Part shown: positions 27,800-36,037 of the stretch, piece by piece
How positions within the stretch are numbered: the first letter of the stretch is position 1
Layout: every line of letters starts with the position of its first letter
Assembly (NCBI GenBank): GCA_024691305.1
Contig: JAILNS010000006.1
Span: 81,745-145,744 of the forward strand
Direction: 5' to 3'
Length of the DNA: 64,000 bases
Origin: Lachnospiraceae bacterium
Lineage (GTDB): Bacteria; Bacillota; Clostridia; Lachnospirales; Lachnospiraceae
Notes under the pieces: model-generated
Told to the model about the DNA's origin: nothing
Databases searched by the model: none
The model's input: the letters and a program-made list of their open reading frames with translations, nothing else
Translations under genes and position numbers: made by a program

Positions 27800-27991
27800 A
27801 AGGACGATCTCTATAAGGAGATGTCTTTCATATCCTATTATTTCCATTGGGGAGCCGATGAGGTACTTAAGCTGGGACACGCCGAAAGACGAAGGTGGTG
27901 CAATGAGATATCCCAGATAAACAAGAGTCTTAATCCCTCAGATAAGAAAAACAAAGAAAAAAGCATCCTGGACATGAAACCCAGCAGATGA
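27773..27991 (+). CDS. DUF6760-like small eCIS protein, reached in the -1 frame
   Basis: The -1 frame encodes YPKDDLYKEM, SYYFHWGADEV, GHAERRRWCNEI, about 70 residues that match the small DUF6760-type protein found in eCIS loci (pattern YPxDxLYEEVAFIxYHFHW...ERRRW). The only ATG (27821) would remove the conserved YPxDxLY part and has AAGGAG directly abutting it, too close to work well. The simplest reading is a frameshift fusion to the zinc-ribbon protein; a non-standard start or a sequencing indel are alternatives. The stop is TGA at 27989-27991, 10 bases before the next gene. Confidence 0.6.
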   Translation, partial: YTGGLRLYPKDDLYKEMSFISYYFHWGADEVLKLGHAERRRWCNEISQINKSLNPSDKKNKEKSILDMKPSR

Positions 27992-28001
27992 GGATAAGCA
28001 T

Positions 28002-29669
28002 ATGAGCAGTGGCTACAGCCTGTGGGGCAACGATAATATAGAAGATCGGAACGCCCCGGTCAATAATCCGATCACAGCTTTTAACTTCGTACTTGAAGTA
28101 GAAGGTGTGTATTTCATGGCGCTTAAGAGTGTGCATGTATTCAACAAGGAGAACGAGTATGAATACATCCGCGAGGGCGGCGTGAATGATTATGTGCATA
28201 TGAGGCGCAAACCCATATCCAAACCCTTTACATTCCAGGTGGAGAGGTATGTGGGGACCGAAAGGTTTTTAGATCCTCTTGCCAATGGCACAGAGCTTAT
28301 CCTGCCTGTTATTTTGTATGTTTACAGACATAAGGCAAGGTCAGAGATAATAGACGGTGCACCTGCATGGCCTGCCAGAATATATACGTTTACCGGTTGT
28401 GTGGTCACCGCCAAGGAATACGGGGAACTAAACTCCGAGAAGAGCAGCATACTTACCGAAACAACTACAATTGCATATCGTGAACTTGTTGTTGTGACCA
28501 ATCCGTTTGAGTCGGGACAGGAACTTGAGGCACTTGAGGAATTCGGTGCGGATACCAAGCCCCAATATGCTAATCCTACCCATATGAACAGTAAGGATTA
28601 CTATACGACCAAGCCTTCCAAAGAAGGACTTGCAATGACCTATATGAAGGACGGAGTGAGCCCCGATATCAACAAGCCGCGTATGGAAGAGTTTGGTGAA
28701 GAGGCTGAGGCTAAATACGCGAGGACGTCCAAAAAAGATGATGAAGAGCCCGAGCATAAATTGCCAAGGGACCAGATAAAAGAAGGCGATGAACCTCTGT
28801 ATGCATCGACCAAAAACGCAAACAGCGGAAACTATTACACCACTCAGACCGATAAGGACGGCAAGAAATATACGACCCGAAAAGGACCTGCGCTTGATAA
28901 GGATACCACATATAAGCCTTCACGGTCTTATGATGAGATGAAGAAGGATACCAAGGCCAAGTATGCAGCGTCGTCAAGTCAGGACAGCAGGGAGTCAGAG
29001 TTTAAGTCTGAAAAATGGGATATTAAACAGAACAAGACAAATCCCAAGCCTGACCGTGCAAAATCCTCGGCAGCAGATGCAACAAAACCCGAAGTTAAAG
29101 GACCGTGGAGCATCAAGAATCCCAATAAGGACAAGAGTGCAAAGCAGTCAGCAACGGATTCAAGTAAGCCGGAGGCAAAAGGACCGTGGAGTATCAAGAG
29201 TCCCGATGCGGACAAGAGTGCAAAGCAGTCACCGACGGATTCAAGTAAGCCGGAGGCAAAAGGACCGTGGAGCATCAGGAATCCGGGTGCGTCTAAGAGC
29301 GCCAAGGCATCGCCTGCGGATTCAACTAAACCCGAGGCAAAAGGACCATGGAATATACAGAACCCCGATGCATCTAAGAGTGCGAAAGCATCACCGGCAG
29401 ATTCAAGCAAACCCGAGGCAAAAGGACCATGGAGTATAAAAAGTCCCGATGCAGCCAAGAGTGCGGTAGCATCCCCGGTAGATCCCAATAAGCCGGAGAC
29501 CAAAGGCCCGTGGGACATCAAAGCCAATACGAAAGATCCGAAACCCGAGTATGCACTTGCTTCAACTAAGGACAAAGAAAAGCCTCAGTTTGCAAGCACA
29601 TGGCCTCCTACAAGAAGAGCTCTTATGGCAGAGGAACTTTCCAAAAAACAGGTTGATAAAAAAGGTTAA
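28002..29669 (+). CDS. Tube-initiator-like protein (Afp5-type) with long repeat tail
   Basis: A 555-residue protein. Residues 1-175 are a gp19-like tube domain (ITAFNFVLEVEGVYFMALKSV, IYTFTGCVVTAKEYGEL, TTIAYRELVVV), as in the Afp5 subunit that links tube and baseplate. Residues about 185-555 are a hydrophilic, Lys/Pro/Ser-rich extension. It has two copies of a Y-A-x-x-x-x-(N/S)...YYTT motif block and then five 27-residue tandem repeats with the core KPEAKGPWSI. Known tube-like eCIS proteins are about 150-200 residues, so the extension is unusual. It is predicted to be disordered. Confidence 0.75.
   Translation: MSSGYSLWGNDNIEDRNAPVNNPITAFNFVLEVEGVYFMALKSVHVFNKENEYEYIREGGVNDYVHMRRKPISKPFTFQVERYVGTERFLDPLANGTELILPVILYVYRHKARSEIIDGAPAWPARIYTFTGCVVTAKEYGELNSEKSSILTETTTIAYRELVVVTNPFESGQELEALEEFGADTKPQYANPTHMNSKDYYTTKPSKEGLAMTYMKDGVSPDINKPRMEEFGEEAEAKYARTSKKDDEEPEHKLPRDQIKEGDEPLYASTKNANSGNYYTTQTDKDGKKYTTRKGPALDKDTTYKPSRSYDEMKKDTKAKYAASSSQDSRESEFKSEKWDIKQNKTNPKPDRAKSSAADATKPEVKGPWSIKNPNKDKSAKQSATDSSKPEAKGPWSIKSPDADKSAKQSPTDSSKPEAKGPWSIRNPGASKSAKASPADSTKPEAKGPWNIQNPDASKSAKASPADSSKPEAKGPWSIKSPDAAKSAVASPVDPNKPETKGPWDIKANTKDPKPEYALASTKDKEKPQFASTWPPTRRALMAEELSKKQVDKKG
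29085..29531 (+). repeat. 81-bp tandem repeats encoding KPEAKGPW units
   Basis: Units begin at 29085, 29166, 29247, 29328, 29409 and 29490 (the last partial). Each encodes about 27 residues: KPEAKGPWSI, NPDA, KSA, SPADSS. The spacing is exactly 81 bases with moderate divergence, so repeat number probably varies between strains. Confidence 0.9.
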
Positions 29670-29674
29670 ATAAA

Positions 29675-31567
29675 TTGCTGACAGTTAAAGCACCTATAGA
29701 ATTAAGGTCAAAATCGTCATATATATCAGATCCCGAAGCGTTTTATCATCGTATCATAGGTAACTATTCGCTTATGGAAACTCATATAAACGAAGAAGAT
29801 CTGTTACATATAAGCGCCACACCCCCTGAGATATACGTGCAGGAGGGCGGCGCTATGACCAGTATAGTGGCCAATAACGAGCACAATGAAACCAACCTCC
29901 AGAAAGTTCAGATCCTTAACAATGTACTTAACCGTATAGTCATGTCTGCAGATGCACATCTGACATATCAGGAGCGCGTATTTATAACGGATACTCTTTA
30001 TAAGCTCGGAATACATGACGATCGTAAGTTCATGAATGCCTTTTATCGTATGGCAGAGGAGACTAAGAACACCAATACGCTGATAGATCTGTATCTTGAA
30101 CGCGGAGGTGAGGTCAGGGAACTCATAGAGGCCATGGAGAGCCGGATCCGCAGCACAGAGCATACCGAAGAGACCGATACCTTAAGGGAAAAAGAAAACT
30201 ATCTCTATCAGACGATCATGGAAAGATTAAGGACAGGTGCGATCTACCAGATAGTATCTAACTTTAACAGATCCACTGACAACAGTGAGATAGACAGACG
30301 TGAGTATTCGGTTTCAGACCAGACATATATCGCTCAGCACATACTTTTATCGGTCCTTAGAGACAGGGCCGGAATGGGGGGTGAGAATCTCATATTCCTT
30401 ACAGGCAATACCTATGAGGAAAACTTAGAGCAGGAAGAAGTATCTGCGACCAATGTAAGAAATGAGATAAACGCAGCAGTCCTTATGGACATGCTCTCGA
30501 ACATATATCACACGGGATATGACCGGTTTTATACAAATGCCGACAGGTTTTACCGGTTTGAGGATGTATTCTACGGATCGAGTGTCAGTCTGCTTAACCG
30601 TCTGACTCAGTATCAGGGAGACGTAAGCTTCACGATGAGGGCGTCGGAAACCATGATAACCGAGCAGAGCACGCTTATGGCTGATGAGATCACCCTTCTT
30701 GAAAGAGATGAAGAATCCGGAGAGATATCCGAGGACGAACTGGTAAGGATCACCAAACAGGTCAACGAAATGAACGTCTTAAACGAGCAGCGCAGGCAGC
30801 AGTATATGCAGGTGCTCGAACAGATAAGACGCCGTACGGCCGGGGAATCAAGAATTGACAGCATGGAAAAGACCAGGCAGACCGGTATCCTTGCACTCAC
30901 TTCTCCCGAAGCGATGATGGAGCAGCTTAACGAGGAAGAGCAGGCGAGAGGTGCAAGAGAGAAACTGATACTGCATGAACTTGCCCGGGTATTTCCGGAA
31001 AATGCATTTACGATATATGAGATGCTAAGTAACTATGAGGAGAATCCTCAGGAGTTTATAAACAATAACATCATCCGTCCAGCTGATGAGGGCGAACTGA
31101 TACATGATATCAGGGAAGTTGAGCGTGAGGCTGCACAGGAGACATTAAGGAATGCGAGGAATGCCTTAGCTGATGCGGAAGAGTTAACGGAAAGAGTATC
31201 AGGTACAAGGCACGGTGCAGGAAGCGGACGAAGGATCGATGAGTATGAGTTTGAATCCGTACCGACCATACACAGAAGGACAGAGACACTTTCGCAGGAA
31301 GAGGTCGAAGAACAACTTTCCAATATGTATACTGATCTGTCCCATAAGATAGAGACTGTGACTTCACAGGATACAGTAAACGAAAGACATACGACCAATA
31401 CACAAACCGTGATCTCTCATGATACCGTAAATCAGGGCATGAGCGAGTATGAGATCAGGAAGATGATAGATGCGGGAGTTAAAAATCAGGTATCCGCGAT
31501 AAGTAACCAGGTGTTTAGGAAACTTGAAAACCAGATGCGCAACGAAAAGATAAGAAGAGGCTATTGA
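29675..31567 (+). CDS. Helical eCIS protein, tape-measure candidate
   Basis: A 630-residue protein starting with TTG (AAAGG nine bases upstream). No signal peptide, no TM. It is strongly alpha-helical with coiled-coil runs, especially at about 145-185, 330-420 and the C-terminus (EIRKMIDAGVKNQ). I recognise no family. The locus has no other obvious tape-measure (Afp14) gene, and phage tape measures are encoded after the tail chaperone and tube-like genes, so this is the best candidate in the window. It ends one base before the next gene. Confidence 0.55.
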   Translation: MLTVKAPIELRSKSSYISDPEAFYHRIIGNYSLMETHINEEDLLHISATPPEIYVQEGGAMTSIVANNEHNETNLQKVQILNNVLNRIVMSADAHLTYQERVFITDTLYKLGIHDDRKFMNAFYRMAEETKNTNTLIDLYLERGGEVRELIEAMESRIRSTEHTEETDTLREKENYLYQTIMERLRTGAIYQIVSNFNRSTDNSEIDRREYSVSDQTYIAQHILLSVLRDRAGMGGENLIFLTGNTYEENLEQEEVSATNVRNEINAAVLMDMLSNIYHTGYDRFYTNADRFYRFEDVFYGSSVSLLNRLTQYQGDVSFTMRASETMITEQSTLMADEITLLERDEESGEISEDELVRITKQVNEMNVLNEQRRQQYMQVLEQIRRRTAGESRIDSMEKTRQTGILALTSPEAMMEQLNEEEQARGAREKLILHELARVFPENAFTIYEMLSNYEENPQEFINNNIIRPADEGELIHDIREVEREAAQETLRNARNALADAEELTERVSGTRHGAGSGRRIDEYEFESVPTIHRRTETLSQEEVEEQLSNMYTDLSHKIETVTSQDTVNERHTTNTQTVISHDTVNQGMSEYEIRKMIDAGVKNQVSAISNQVFRKLENQMRNEKIRRGY

Positions 31568-31568
31568 T

Positions 31569-32510
31569 ATGGGCATAGGAAGTGCTTTGAGCGGTATGGG
31601 CTCCAGTGCCAAAGGTATGTTTACCGACGGATCGGGAAGCAAGGCAATCATATATATCCCAAATCCCGATGTGTTCGATCCGGACTTAAGTTCGGACGAT
31701 ACCCGCAAGGCTCAGGAAAAGCTTAACCAGGAAGCCGCAAAGCTCGAAAAACAACTGAATAAGAAAAACGGTATATCGTACGAACCGGATAATGATGTAG
31801 CCGATCTTGCCAAGGATAAGTTAAGTATGGGAGCCAATTTAATGAGCGGCTTAAAGAGTACTTTTACCCCCGGAGGATCATCTCCTGACAAGGTCGCAAA
31901 GCCGGCCAGAGAAAATTCGAATTTTGTTAAGGTTGAATTCCAGTTCAATCCCGATTCGATAAGAATGGATTCCATCAACGGTAAGATCCAGGATATGAAC
32001 GGATCCGAGACGTCTTCAAAGATGATCTCCAAAAAGACATTCGTCGGAAGAACCAAATTATCTTTTGACGTTACATTTGATGATCTGGACCTGATGGATG
32101 CGTTCATGCTTCAGGAAGTTGTTAACTTAAATGTTACCAATGCAGCTAATAAAGGCATTAACATGTTTACCCACGGAGGTAATACCTTCAGTGTTACCGC
32201 CAAAATGGAAGCCTTTATGTCATTACTTGCATCCGCAAATACACAGCACGTGATCTTTTACTGGGGCAAACTGTGTTTCAGGGGGCAGGTTACGGGTGTT
32301 ACCAATAAATATACGATGTTCAATACTTCCGGGAATCCCATAAGAGGCACGATGCATCTTGAGATAACTCAGGACGGTAAGACCAATGATAAATACGAAT
32401 ATGATATGCAGGCATGGAAGAATTCGTTCGACAAGTGCTTTAAGAACGGAAGCGGCGGAGGAAGGAGCATGGCTTCCAAGTTCCTTAATAATAATGTTTT
32501 GAACTTTTAA
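31569..32510 (+). CDS. CIS tube/hub adaptor protein (Afp7-type), copy 1
   Basis: A 313-residue protein. After a flexible Gly/Ser-rich N-terminus of about 115 residues comes the CIS_tube-type domain: VEFQFNPDSI, SFDVTFDDLDL, VIFYWGKLCFRGQVTGVTNKYTMFN. This fold makes the ring connecting the spike hub to the tube. No C-terminal LysM domain is visible, unlike Afp7. It is a paralogue of the next gene. Confidence 0.8.
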   Translation: MGIGSALSGMGSSAKGMFTDGSGSKAIIYIPNPDVFDPDLSSDDTRKAQEKLNQEAAKLEKQLNKKNGISYEPDNDVADLAKDKLSMGANLMSGLKSTFTPGGSSPDKVAKPARENSNFVKVEFQFNPDSIRMDSINGKIQDMNGSETSSKMISKKTFVGRTKLSFDVTFDDLDLMDAFMLQEVVNLNVTNAANKGINMFTHGGNTFSVTAKMEAFMSLLASANTQHVIFYWGKLCFRGQVTGVTNKYTMFNTSGNPIRGTMHLEITQDGKTNDKYEYDMQAWKNSFDKCFKNGSGGGRSMASKFLNNNVLNF

Positions 32511-32538
32511 CTGATCACAGAGTCAGAGGAAAAGGTAA

Positions 32539-33564
32539 ATGGCATCATTTGGATCCAGTTTATGGAATAAAAGTAAATCAGGGTTCGGCTCGGCTGTGAA
32601 CGGATTAAAAAAAGCCGGCAGTGCTATAAGCAGCGGTGCATCGACTTTTGCAAAGAGTTCTGTCGGACAATCCCTCGCTGCAGAGTTTGGCAATGTATCC
32701 AAGGCCGTAATCGAGATAGCCGATTTTTCCGAACGTAAGGTCACAGAGGAAAATGCAAAGAAACCCGGCGGCGGAGCAGGAATCAGCGGACTTAGCGGTT
32801 TTAGTGGCGGACTTGCCCAGAACTATATGCAGATGGAGAGACTGTCAAGCAAGCTTAATGAAGTGACGGGTGCTTTAGGTGATGGCGGTGACGATGAGGA
32901 ATTTGAGATCCTTAAGAACTACCAGAAATTCAGATTTGAAGTACCTTTTAATCCTTCCGAACTGACATTTACCGGATACGGCGGTGAGGAAATGGCCGTA
33001 CAGAACTTCTCGACCGTATCCGATGATGATCCTACGGGAGAAAAAGCAAAGAAGGATCCGAACAAATCCCGAAAAGGCCCCGGAAACCAGATCAAACAGG
33101 TAGATTCTCATATCGAGATGAATATACCTTTGATATTTGATAAGACCAATGTCCATGAGGCATTTTATGCCGATAAGTTTTCGCTTGGCGCGACAAATCT
33201 GGCCAAGGAAGCTTTTAAGGTAGGTAAGGATGCGCTTGGCGCAGGAGATTACTCCGTGCAGGCCGAGGTTGAAGCATTCACATCGATCATAAGATCCAAG
33301 GAAAGAAGACTTATTCATTTTACATGGGGCGACATGTCCTATGAAGGAATATTAAACAGTGTAAGTGCCGAATATACGATGTTTAACGTGAGCGGCGAAC
33401 CCTGCAGGGCTAAGGTAAATCTAAGACTTGTCCTGCTCGACGGCGATTACGCAGATACATCCAGGATATGGCGTGAGAGATATACCAAGCGTCTTAATGT
33501 GCAGACGGCAGACAGTCTGCTCGATGCAGCTGATGATCTGTTACCTTCAGGTCAGGCACACTGA
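32539..33564 (+). CDS. CIS tube/hub adaptor protein (Afp7-type), copy 2
   Basis: A 341-residue paralogue of the preceding protein: FRFEVPFNPSELTF, NIPLIFDKTNVHEAF, LIHFTWGDMSYEGILNSVSAEYTMFN. The N-terminal 100 residues are Gly/Ser/Lys-rich and probably disordered. No LysM is seen. Two copies in tandem suggest two different adaptor rings, or a hetero-oligomeric one. It is followed after 13 bases by the spike hub gene. Confidence 0.8.
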   Translation: MASFGSSLWNKSKSGFGSAVNGLKKAGSAISSGASTFAKSSVGQSLAAEFGNVSKAVIEIADFSERKVTEENAKKPGGGAGISGLSGFSGGLAQNYMQMERLSSKLNEVTGALGDGGDDEEFEILKNYQKFRFEVPFNPSELTFTGYGGEEMAVQNFSTVSDDDPTGEKAKKDPNKSRKGPGNQIKQVDSHIEMNIPLIFDKTNVHEAFYADKFSLGATNLAKEAFKVGKDALGAGDYSVQAEVEAFTSIIRSKERRLIHFTWGDMSYEGILNSVSAEYTMFNVSGEPCRAKVNLRLVLLDGDYADTSRIWRERYTKRLNVQTADSLLDAADDLLPSGQAH

Positions 33565-33577
33565 CAGATAAACAGTT

Positions 33578-34729
33578 ATGGCAGAGTACGATCTTACAAA
33601 ATTATATGATAAATACGAAGGCTTTCATTATCCTTATGCAAGGGTATATCTGGGCGGACAGGATCCCGAACAGGACGGCAAACTCGGAGCCAGGATATAT
33701 GATTATTCGGTTGAGATAACCAGCGACTTCAAGGCATCGATCGCATCGTTTTCGATAGGCGGCATGTTTAATGATACGGCCGGTTTATTCAATATGAGTA
33801 AGCTGAAAAAATATATCTACCTGGGAAACGACGTTAAGATCTTTATGGGACATGCTTCCAGCATTATGGAAGTTTTCAGGGGATATATAGCGAGAGTTGA
33901 TTTTTCCTATAATCCCGATACCAGTGCAGAAGGTGTGATCAGGATAACCGCAATGGACGTCAAAGGGATAATGATGTCGAATAACTCTCATAAGAGACTT
34001 TCGGCAAACTATTATTCCGATGCCGTATCGGAGATATTTAACGGGGCGGTATATCAGAACCTTATAAACAGACAGATCATAACGGACTTAAGCGTTAGCG
34101 ATACTCCCGATAAGCCACCGGGAGGGGCAGGGCCGGAGCCGCCTGACAACCGGATAGAACTGGTTGCGGAGAGCGATTATGATTTTGTCGTAAAAGCAGC
34201 CAAGAAGTTTAATTATGAGTTTTTTACGGTAGGCGGAAACATTGCTTTCAGAAAAGCCAAATCAAATACACAGGAACTGATAGAGATAATCCCTTCGACG
34301 GTAATAAAGTCGTTCGACATAGGATATGACATTACCGGTGTCGTGGGTTCAGTCAAGGTAAGGACCTTAGATATAGGCAAGGCCAACAAGATAGAGGTAC
34401 AAAAGAAGAATTCCGCCAAGTTTTCACTCGGAAGCAAGGCTAAGCCAATGATAGCGAATCAGGTCTACGTATATACGGACTCATCGATCGAGACTCAGGC
34501 GGATGCGGATCTTAGAGCATCATATCTTCTTGAGAGTATGTCATACCGTCTGGGAAGCCTGAACATGAAGATCGACGGTATACCGGAGATAGTACCGGGA
34601 CGTTTTGTGGTACTGAAGGACTTCGGCGATGGAGTTTCAAATAAATATTATGTGACCGACGTTATTCATGAGTTTTATGAAAACGGGGAGTATACAACTA
34701 CGATCGTAGGTAAGGCCGCTACGCTGTAA
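33578..34729 (+). CDS. Spike hub protein (phage late control gpD / gp27 type)
   Basis: A 383-residue protein of the gpD/VgrG N-terminal class: a first beta barrel (DYSVEITSDFKASIASFSIGG), VKIFMGHASSIMEVFRGYIARVDF, and a second barrel with ELVAESDYDFVVKAAKKFNYEF, the typical hub pattern. It forms the trimeric hub matching six-fold tube to three-fold spike. In Afp8 and Pvc8 hub and spike are one chain; here the spike is the next gene. Confidence 0.9.
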   Translation: MAEYDLTKLYDKYEGFHYPYARVYLGGQDPEQDGKLGARIYDYSVEITSDFKASIASFSIGGMFNDTAGLFNMSKLKKYIYLGNDVKIFMGHASSIMEVFRGYIARVDFSYNPDTSAEGVIRITAMDVKGIMMSNNSHKRLSANYYSDAVSEIFNGAVYQNLINRQIITDLSVSDTPDKPPGGAGPEPPDNRIELVAESDYDFVVKAAKKFNYEFFTVGGNIAFRKAKSNTQELIEIIPSTVIKSFDIGYDITGVVGSVKVRTLDIGKANKIEVQKKNSAKFSLGSKAKPMIANQVYVYTDSSIETQADADLRASYLLESMSYRLGSLNMKIDGIPEIVPGRFVVLKDFGDGVSNKYYVTDVIHEFYENGEYTTTIVGKAATL

Positions 34730-34748
34730 GGCCGGTCGGGAGAGTAAA

Positions 34749-35561
34749 ATGCCTTTTTTTGATTATGTCGATGAAGTGGCAAAACACGGAATAGATAAGA
34801 ATGACATGGGAGATAACCGTATCTTCGGTGTTTTGGTATGTCAGGTCGTAAAAAACTATGATGAAAAAAAACAGGGATTCGTTCAGGTTAACATAACAAC
34901 ACGCGATTATTCCGAATCAAGGCTCGTATGGGCGCGTATGGCACTGCCCTACGGGGGCAACAAGTGGGGTGAATACTTTATCCCCGAGGTCGGTGACCAG
35001 GTGCTTGTGGTCTTTGAGCAGGGTCTCATAGAAAGACCTTTTATCATAGGAGCCGTTCCGAAGGCAAATTCGTCTTTTATGACACAGACCTTCGATGAGA
35101 AGAACCAGCTTAAGCGTATCCAGACCAGGAACGGAGACCTTATCGAGATCAAAGATAATGCCGAAGGAGACGGCGAAAAAGACCATATCATCGTAAAGAC
35201 AGCCAAAGATCTGCATAAACTTGAGATCGATAACGAAAACAAGAAGATCCTGATAACTGATAAAGACGGCAAAAACAAGATAGAGATGAAGACCGAAAAC
35301 GGTCAGATGGAAGTACTTGCAGCTCAGAAACTTACGGTAAAGGTCGGTGACAATATCAAGTTGGTAATGAACGGTTCAAACGGTACCGTGACTCTTGAAT
35401 CTACCAAGTTAAAGATCGAGACGACCGATACATCGGAGATCAAATCCAACAGCAGAGTGACCATAGAGGGCGGAAATGTCAATGTTTCGGGTAACTCGAT
35501 GCTTAAGTTAAAGAGCAGCGGCCCTGTTACGGTAGAGGGCACACCTATCAAACTGGGATAA
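34749..35561 (+). CDS. Baseplate spike protein (gpV / gp5 OB-fold and beta-helix)
   Basis: A 270-residue protein. Residues 20-110 are the OB-fold of gpV/VgrG (VCQVVKNYDEKKQGFVQVNI, WARMALPYGGNKWGEYFIPEVGDQVLVVFEQG). Residues about 115-270 are short regular beta strands (KLTVKVGDNIKLVMNG, VTIEGGNVNVSGN) of a trimeric beta-helix spike that would be tipped by the DUF4280 protein. Confidence 0.92.
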   Translation: MPFFDYVDEVAKHGIDKNDMGDNRIFGVLVCQVVKNYDEKKQGFVQVNITTRDYSESRLVWARMALPYGGNKWGEYFIPEVGDQVLVVFEQGLIERPFIIGAVPKANSSFMTQTFDEKNQLKRIQTRNGDLIEIKDNAEGDGEKDHIIVKTAKDLHKLEIDNENKKILITDKDGKNKIEMKTENGQMEVLAAQKLTVKVGDNIKLVMNGSNGTVTLESTKLKIETTDTSEIKSNSRVTIEGGNVNVSGNSMLKLKSSGPVTVEGTPIKLG

Positions 35562-35573
35562 AAGGTGATCATT

Positions 35574-36032
35574 ATGGCACAGGAATTTTTGGGAACAGGA
35601 ATGGCTTTTCCTCCGCGTATAGATCCTGCGACAGGCAGGTTCGTTACAAGCAGCGGATCGCAGAGCGTAAAAGAATCTATATATCTGATACTTATGACAC
35701 AGGTTACAGAGAGGTTTACAAGACCGTATTTTGGTACCGAAACTTCATCTTATGTGTTCATGGATCTTAATCTTACGGAACTTACGATCATGAAAAGAGA
35801 ATTGACCGAGAGTATTATGAGCCAGGAACCCAGGGTCAGTCGTATAAATATAGAGACGGAGATGAGGGAGCAGCAGGGTTACATCATGATCAATATAGAT
35901 TATGAACTTGCCCAGACAAATCAAAGGGATAATCTGGTATTCCCGTTTTACTTAAATGCCGAACCGGAACCGGAAGAGGAAGAAGAGTATTACGAGCCCG
36001 AAATAATAGACACAGACAATTATGGTGAATAG
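35574..36032 (+). CDS. Baseplate wedge protein, GPW/gp25 family
   Basis: A 152-residue gp25-family protein: FLGTGMAFPPRID, SVKESIYLILMTQVTERFTRPYFGTETSSYVFMD and the central LRREL-like helix. It links baseplate and sheath and starts sheath assembly. The start is taken as ATG 35574, with AAAGGTG six bases upstream; the GTG at 35565 lies inside that ribosome site. The C-terminus is very acidic (EPEPEEEEEYYEPE). Confidence 0.93.
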   Translation: MAQEFLGTGMAFPPRIDPATGRFVTSSGSQSVKESIYLILMTQVTERFTRPYFGTETSSYVFMDLNLTELTIMKRELTESIMSQEPRVSRINIETEMREQQGYIMINIDYELAQTNQRDNLVFPFYLNAEPEPEEEEEYYEPEIIDTDNYGE

Positions 36033-36037
36033 GTCTT

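Noticed and set aside
28963..29575. Open frames of 158 codons (+, other frame) and 198 codons (-, 28979-29575) over the KPEAKGPW repeats
   Set aside because: They follow from the 81-bp tandem repeats, a multiple of three, which keep all frames alike. No ribosome site, and the sequences are low-complexity.
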